64,000 bases of DNA, from positions 38,265,501-38,329,500 of the forward strand of contig OY754465.1 in the NCBI GenBank assembly GCA_963575645.1, read 5' to 3'. Position numbers and translations under genes: made by a program. Below, piece after piece: positions 57,348 through 64,000 of this stretch (position 1 is the stretch's first letter; the number at the start of each line of letters is the position of its first letter). Below the pieces are notes generated by a model that saw only the letters and a program-made list of their open reading frames with translations, was not told the origin of the DNA and made no database searches. The DNA is from Xanthostigma xanthostigma. Taxonomy: Eukaryota > Arthropoda > Insecta > Raphidioptera > Raphidiidae.

Positions 57348-59456
57348 ATGTCAGGAGATCATAAAACAGTTATAAAAGGAAATCCATCACAATATGTCAA
57401 ACTGAACGTCGGTGGCTGTTTACATTACACAACTATTGATACATTGACTAAAAATGACACTATGCTTCGTGCCATGTTTAGTGGGCGTATGGAAGTATTA
57501 ACAGATTCAGAAGGTAAAAATTTAAATATAAGTAATTTTAAATATCTTATTGGCCAGGAGTGTTATCCATTAAGGCTAATTTAATGTTCAGAGTTTAGAA
57601 ATTTGTATAAGTACTATCCGTAAATCGAAGTTTGCTAATAAAGTATATGTGTTATGAATATTACAATTCAATATTTTATTAAAATCTTATACAAATTGGA
57701 CTCTTCAATTACAAAATTTAAAAATGTGTACACTAAAACCATGAACGAAAGATATAATCATTCTTTAACTCGTTGTGATACCTAGATGTCCTTCTTAAAC
57801 TTTCAATTTTTTATAATTTTCATAGGTATTACAGGGAAAATGTACAAACTTATTATGCTTAAAAAACGTGCTGTCAAAATTGATTAATTACAAAAATTAC
57901 TTTAATAAAAATGTAAATTTCGTCCCTGATAACACTGTCATTTATTATCTTTCTGAAAATCCCAAGGTATTTGTTAGGTTTTTATCATTCTTTTATCAGT
58001 GTAGAGTCAATAATTAATATTTTGTTATGAATCATAGATTGCGATTAATTTTACGTGAAATAAGAATGGTCTAATATTATTTGACTGTACGGAACAATAA
58101 AAAAATACTAGGATTTTTTTTGTTTGGAATGAATCCTGATTATATCAATATATTTGAGCCTAAACAAAGCAGCTTCAATATGTTTATTAAATAGAAAAAT
58201 AATATGTGGTTTATACATTTTGATTTTTACCAACTATATTGACATTTTTTAGGCTGGATATTAATTGACCGCAGTGGAAAACATTTTGGAACAGTATTAA
58301 ATTTTCTTCGTGACGGAAGCGTTCCTCTTCCAGAAAGCTGTAAAGAGATGGCTGAATTGTTAGCTGAAGCCAAATACTATTGCATTGCTGAATTAGCTGA
58401 ATCATGTGAACAAGCATTACTTAAAAAGGAACGTGACGCAGAACCAATTTGTCGTGTTCCACTTATAACTTCACAAAAAGAAGAGCAACTGCTCATTGGC
58501 TCAATTACTAAAGTAAGTAGGATTGAGGAAAAAAAGTTAGACCCCGTACAGTAGGCTTTTATTAAGCCAGGGCTTGCGAAATGTTTTAATTGGAGCACCT
58601 TCTCTTTATTTCTTAGTCCAAACCAGACATAATTTACCACAATCTCATCACATCGTACATGAATGGGGATTCACAACGATTGAAAACAATAAAGTGCAAA
58701 AGGGAAGGGATAAAAGTACTAACATAACAAGCAATGACTTAATACAGGCTACTGTAATATAATCATTTAGACTTTATCGAGTCATCTAGTTTTGCAATTC
58801 GATTCATTGTTAGTTATTATGTCACAGCGCATGTGTTGGCGTAACCGGCACAACATTCAGCACCAAACTGAAGTATTCAAGTTCTGACAGTGAACATTTT
58901 TCTTTAGTATGAATGAAATAAGTGCGCAATTATTATTGGAATGGTTTTCGTATTTTTTATTTTGTAATAAAGGACGTTTTATTTCATAATATAAAGATGA
59001 ATATTTATTTTTTAGCCTGTGGTAAAGTTGCTCATTAATAGACACAATAATAAATATTCGTATACGACAGCATCCGATGACAATCTTTTAAAAAACATAG
59101 AACTCTTTGACAAATTATCATTACGATTTAGTGGACGCGTGTTATTTATCAAAGACGTTATTGGATCAAGTGAAATATGTTGCTGGAGTTTTTATGGGCA
59201 CGGGAAGAAAGTAGCCGAAGTTTGTTGTACTTCAATTGTTTATGCTACGGACAAGAAACATACGAAAGTAGAGTTTCCGGAAGCAAGAATATACGAGGAG
59301 ACTTTGAACATTCTACTGTACGAGAATCGCAACCCGCCAGATCAAGAATTAATGCAAGCTACATCTAGTAGAGGAGCAGTGACGGGAATGTCTTCTTATA
59401 CTAGTGACGAGGAGGAAGACCGGACAGGCCTAGACAGATTGCGCTCAAATAAGTAG
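57348..59456 (+). CDS. BTB/POZ adaptor for Cul3 ligase (BACURD; TNFAIP1/KCTD10/KCTD13 orthologue)
   Basis: Presents substrates such as RhoA to a Cullin-3 ubiquitin ligase, as known for the vertebrate family. Exons 57348-57513, 58253-58512 and 59016-59456 give 288 residues with GT-AG introns in phases 1 and 0. BTB domain from about residue 16: [27 protein letters not shown], then [32 protein letters not shown] and ELLAEAKYY. The C-terminal domain starts at about residue 143: [53 protein letters not shown] and [17 protein letters not shown]. The stretch corresponding to the PCNA-binding QTKVEFPE of KCTD13/KCTD10 reads HTKVEFPE here. Start ATG 57348 is the first in-frame Met. It ends with an acidic Ser/Asp/Glu tail. 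Insects usually have a single member, so no paralogue symbol is chosen. Confidence 0.96.
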
Positions 59457-62019
59457 TATCAGGCTCGGAGGCGATCTGCCATCTTGAAACATTAATGTTT
59501 CGGTGATTGACGATGTTTAAAAGTGTGAACTGAAAGTGTTGTAATCGAAGTTTAATATAACATCTGTTTTTTATTTGACTACAGGGAATGTTTAACGAGT
59601 AAAGGCTGTGAAAACAACTTTTATAACTGAGTAGGAATTGTAACGAATAGAGAAACTTAACTAAATTTCTATAATTTGCAGTTGAAGTGTTAGGACTCGG
59701 TTTTATTAAAAAAAAAAATAGTTTTTAAAAGCATAGATTCATTGTGCCAATATTAAATCCTTTTAAGAAAATTAAGGATTTGTATTTACTATTTATTTCT
59801 GTTCAAGAACATAATCGTTGCCAATGTTATATGATACAGAAATTCTGTTCACATTTGCAGTATAATGTTACATTTAAAAATTTATATTAAAATTTGAAAT
59901 TATTGTATTAATTTCTGAACTGCTGTAAAATATTTTAAAATTAAATAACATTTTATAACGAATCTGTTAGTCAACTGTTAGTATGACTTCAATGTGCTAA
60001 CTACATGTTTTTAAGGTTATGTATGTCAGCATGTTGTATGTGTCAATTTCAGTACAAAAATATACTATTTAAAAATAGCCCTTATAGAGTTATAAGTAAG
60101 TGTATGTATTTAATTTAAATATTATACACATTTCGTAAGAATACACGATAAATTAATTTTATATTTGTATTTTCACATACTGACTATCAAATTAGTGTTC
60201 ATCCAGGTTGTAGTGCCAGTCATCAGCCAAGTGCGAGCATGTATGAATTGTGCTCTCGCTTAAGGCTCGCAAACAGTAATATCAGGTGGTTGGGATTTTC
60301 ATCTTATTCAAATTGAATTACTTTTTGTTAAGGATTATTGAAAATGGCTTCGCAAGTGGACCTTGTTCAGGCTCCTGCATACAAACTTTGCACAGGGCTA
60401 TACAAATTTAAATTTGGGACTGATTCTGCGTAGTGTCTCGGTAATCACCAATAGTGAAATTGTTTAAATAAGTTTAAACTGATCTAAGTACTAGAACTGA
60501 GTACAGTAAGCACTTAAAAATACGTTTCTAAGAACGACGATCCCCTAATTCTTTTTGAGAAAGCTACCGGTGGGGTAAGTTCTTTCTCCCTCACTACAGA
60601 AAGAGAGACACTCGAAAACTGAGGCTATTAACTTTTCAGCATAGTATATACAAACATCAGCCCGCGTTAACCCCGCCCCTAATTTTACTACACGACTAGC
60701 ATCCGTTTGAATCATAACAGGTATCTGTGCCTACTAAGAATATGGCGGTCGCTTGCACAGCATGTATGCGCAAATGTAATGCTTCGAGTGATTCAGCTGA
60801 AATCTCTTCAAGCTGTGGTTTAAATTCTAACTTCACACATTTTTTGGTTTATGTTCCAACTTAATCATCCCCAGTGTATGTTCATGCTTTGGACTAACTT
60901 GGTAAGAAAAGGTGATATCGGTATCAAACACTTGTTCTTAAAGAATTGACTCCTGTTAATAAAAGTTTGTGCAAAAAAAAAATCAAGAAAGACAACAGTA
61001 GAAGTTAAAAATAATAATTAATGATGCTCAGGGCGTGCATTTATTTTTGTTACATTTTGAGACAGTTGACAAGTTATGTACTGTTGTAATATAATATACT
61101 TTGAATATTATTCAAAATACAAACAATTCATAAATGTTTTTTTTAGAAGGATTTAGAGATTATTTTGTTTTAGGGAAGGAATGTTGATATTTTTTTTTAT
61201 TTTAATCATTTAAAAATTTCACCGGCGTACGCTTTTTTGATTAACTAAAATAAAAATCTCCTTAATCTGACACAAAAAAGTCTATGTGTATTCTATTTAT
61301 TAATGACCGTCTGTCGGATGTAATAAATGTGATGAGATGACAATTATTGTATCAGTAGACTTGCAAAAAACATGCAATCTTAATTTTCTACATCACTAAT
61401 TACCTATAATAATAATACCGTTATATTCGCAGTTTATTTTTGATAACAAAATAAAGTTTTTAAATAAATAACCTAATTTGATAATTACTTCGTTAGCGGT
61501 AGAGAATATAGATATGGTAACATAAAAAATGACCGCCGTCTATTTCTTTTAATTTTTACATCTGATATGAAAAATTCTTCATTTACCTGTTTATAGATTT
61601 TTTGTGGAAAGGCACAATCATGGCTAAATGTTGTAAATTAAAGAGTAATTTGATGAACGTTAATCAAGGTTAAAATGGTGTAATTTTTGTAAAGTTGAGA
61701 TAAAAAATTATTTTTTACGTAATGTGTGAATGAATGGTAACGTTTTGTAATATAAAATATATATTTATCAAATATTTGTATTTTATGGCCCAGTATATAA
61801 ATGCATTTATATAATGTATTTCAATTGTCTATCACCAATTTGTATTATGAATCTCAATAAATATTCAGTTTCTCAGTTATTGAGTTTTATTTAGGTTTCA
61901 GATATCCTGTGATTCCTATTTCATAATTAAGTATGTCGTGTAGAGCTGTAAAAGTAACAAGAAATTGCATACCTGTGTGTATTCGTTACTTAAACAACCA
62001 GTACCCGTTACTCATTATA
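59457..62019 (+). other. BACURD 3' flank, AT-rich, no further gene
   Basis: 2.5 kb of AT-rich DNA lacking a recognisable exon. It may include a long 3' UTR. AATAAA at about 61856-61861, followed by a T/GT-rich stretch, is one possible distal signal. Around 60200-60320 and 60540-60780 the base composition is higher in GC, but no coding pattern appears. Confidence 0.4.
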
Positions 62020-63210
62020 TTCAAAGCAATGGCACGTCAATCCGGTGTCGGAGAGGTAACCGGATGGCGAGTGGTAATCTGGGCCTTTGAGTGGTACAGA
62101 GCCCCCTGGTAGCGGCCAAAGTGACCCCAAATGGACAGGGGCGGCGATATGGGGGTGGGGCAAAATCGAAAAATTTTTGAAAAGGCAACCGGATAAAAAT
62201 GCGGTTGCATTGAAGGAAATACCCTAATTATATAATAAAATTTTTTTGCCAGCCGAAACACGCGGGCCGTTTTTGCACTAGCCAATAAAAAAAAAACAAA
62301 AAAAAAGTGAAAAGGCAACCGCTTCAAAATTAGTGAGCATACTTATTGACACCACCAAACGGGAAAAAATTGCCATCCGATCCTGATGGGCAGTTTCGGA
62401 AAAACAACCTCTCAAAGTCGCCGAAAAACCCTTTTTTTCGATTGTTTCAACAATAAGTAAAAAAAAACACTAAAAATTGTTCAAATCGGATGGCATTCGA
62501 AATTTATACTGTCCTAAGTACAAATAATAGTGTGCATCAATGCCATCTGATTTCGATTAAATTTACCCCTGTTTAGCGTTAGCCACCCCCCAAAACTCAA
62601 TAACAATAATGCCATACGCTGCATAAAATTGTTATTTTCATGAGTTTTGGGGGGGTGGCTAAATAGGGGTAAATTTAATCGAAATCGGATGGCATTGATA
62701 CACACTATTATTTGTACTTATGACAGTATAAATTTCGAATGCCATCCGATTTGAACAATTTTTAGTGTGTTTTTTTAAATTATTGTTGAAAAAATCTAAA
62801 AAAAGGGTTTTTCGGCGACTTTGAGGGGTTGTTTCTCCGAAACTGCCCATCAAGATCGGATGGCAATTTTTTTCCAACGTTTGGTGGTGTCAATAAGTAT
62901 GCTCACTAATTTTGAAGCGGTTGCCTTTTCAGTTTTTTTTTTTATTCGCTAGTGCAAAAACGGCTCGCGTGTTTCGGCTGGCAAAAAAATTTTATTATAT
63001 AAATAGGGTATTTCCTTCAATGCAACCGCATTTTTATCCGGTTGCCTTTTCAAAAATTTTTCGATTTTGCCCCACCCCCATATCGCCGCCCCTGTCTATT
63101 AGGGGTCACTTTGGCCGCTACCAGGGGGCTCTGTACCACTCAAAGGCCCAGATTACCACTCGCCATCCGGTTGCCTCTCCGACACCGGATTGACGTGCCA
63201 TTGCTTTGAA
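62020..63210. mobile_element. 1.19-kb palindromic element flanked by TA
   Basis: TTCAAAGCAATGGCACGTC on the left and GACGTGCCATTGCTTTGAA on the right, with TA at 62018-62019 and 63211-63212. Inverted homology runs almost without break from both ends to the middle, leaving a loop of only about 20 bp near 62612-62632. Long matching open frames appear in both arms because they are mirror copies; they code for nothing recognisable. A Tc1/mariner-like foldback fits the TA; the superfamily is not proven. Confidence 0.85.
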
Positions 63211-63212
63211 TA

Positions 63213-64000
63213 TTACTTTTCATAGGACATACAATCGGGTACCAAGCATGTAGCATATCGCATCGAGGCGCGCCGAGTACGGTATGACTTTGTTGGTACT
63301 TTATTTACTGCATTGATATTATTATATACGTAAGAATAATAACGAATAACAATCACACCGCAATATAATTTCAAAACAAACTATAAATATGAAAAATTAT
63401 TTATTGACATCAAAGAAATATTGCACGTAAGTATTAAAGAAATTTGGACAAATCTTAAATGTAAATTTAATTTTTTTTATAGATAAATAATTCCAAAAAT
63501 ATTGATTAAAATTCTTTATTATTAGCGCTTTCCACCAAAGAAAGTCATCATCAGATAATCGATAAATTATTGTATTGTTAGTTGTTAGTTAAAACATCTT
63601 AAATAATAATTTAAGAAGTTAACACTAATATTATTCATTTATCTAATGACTAAAATAACGTACGCTCAAATGTTTGTATAAAAAGGAACCAACCAAATGT
63701 AAATTTTGCTCCTTTAAATTTTTCTGAAATTTTGATTAAGCAGTCCGGAAAAACTGTTCGGTAGATCGATCTACCGATTTACGGAGCTCTTGGGGGTACA
63801 TCGAGGTGTAAAAATTCGTACAAGCTTTAGACTTTCCACCGATATTAGCAAAGATGCGGTCGACTTAGCAAAACAAGTCAAAAAGTCACTTTTTTTCACT
63901 TTTTTCAAGTTAATATCGAGGATGAAAGAAAATTTTTTTCTTCCAAGAACACTACATAGCCTTGTAGAAAATTTATTCGAGATTTTGAAACTGCCCATCA
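63213..64000. other. Window end: intergenic, possible start of a second related element
   Basis: No gene seen. The window ends GAAACTGCCCATCA, a stretch also present in both arms of the palindrome at 62020-63210 (about 62385-62400 and 62838-62853). A related element may therefore continue beyond the window. The frame at 63771-63998 on the minus strand has no recognisable product. Confidence 0.4.

Noticed and set aside
58574-58762. 62-codon frame as an extra BACURD exon
   Set aside because: It lies wholly inside intron 2, lacks proper splice sites, and the exon 2 to exon 3 join is already complete against the family.
62037-63193. Two near-identical frames of 93-96 codons in opposite orientation
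   Set aside because: They are mirror copies produced by the palindrome and resemble no known protein.

Overview
The window is AT-rich eukaryotic DNA, almost certainly from an insect. The genes have short exons, GT-AG introns and 5' ends in AT-rich DNA. The best protein resemblances are to animal genes, and the repeats (I-type LINE, hAT and Harbinger MITEs, Helitron, Gypsy-like solo LTRs, tRNA-like SINE heads) are typical of insect genomes. I cannot name the order from sequence alone; a hemipteran or a similarly AT-rich order fits. There is no operon logic and no prokaryotic feature.

Four host genes can be built exon by exon. A trehalase (+) lies at about 27.9-30.9 kb. A PPM1G-type PP2C phosphatase (+) lies at 44.9-47.4 kb. 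The intraflagellar-transport gene IFT20 (-) lies at 52.4-56.8 kb. A BACURD/TNFAIP1-KCTD10-KCTD13 type BTB adaptor (+) lies at 57.3-59.5 kb. IFT20 and the BACURD gene are head to head, with 510 bp between their ATGs. The human orthologues IFT20 and TNFAIP1 have the same arrangement, so this looks like an ancient shared-promoter pair.

The remainder is mostly transposon sediment, much of it resolvable to the base because target-site duplications (TSDs) survive. 2.4-2.7 kb: hAT MITE and a tRNA-like SINE. 3.4-9.2 kb: essentially full-length I-type LINE with 13-bp TSDs. 11-20 kb: dispersed repeats, tandem arrays and several TIR elements. 20-27.5 kb: hAT family copies, one holding a nested 3-bp-TSD element. 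31.7-32.5 kb: Harbinger transposase fragment. 33-42 kb: three solo LTRs of one family with 4-bp TSDs, and a foldback element split by an 816-bp hAT copy. 42.6-43.9 kb: Harbinger remnant carrying a broken MADF ORF and a nested Helitron. 50.5-51.9 kb: foldback hairpins. 62.0-63.2 kb: a 1.19-kb near-complete palindrome flanked by TA.

The genes do not form one pathway. Trehalase is carbohydrate metabolism, PPM1G is a nuclear phosphatase, IFT20 is cilium/Golgi traffic and BACURD is a Cullin-3 adaptor. The strongest biology is the conserved IFT20/BACURD divergent pair, an odd residue beside the trehalase catalytic acid, and the nesting record of the mobile elements. No toxin gene, viral genome, CRISPR array or convincing functional tRNA/rRNA gene was seen.
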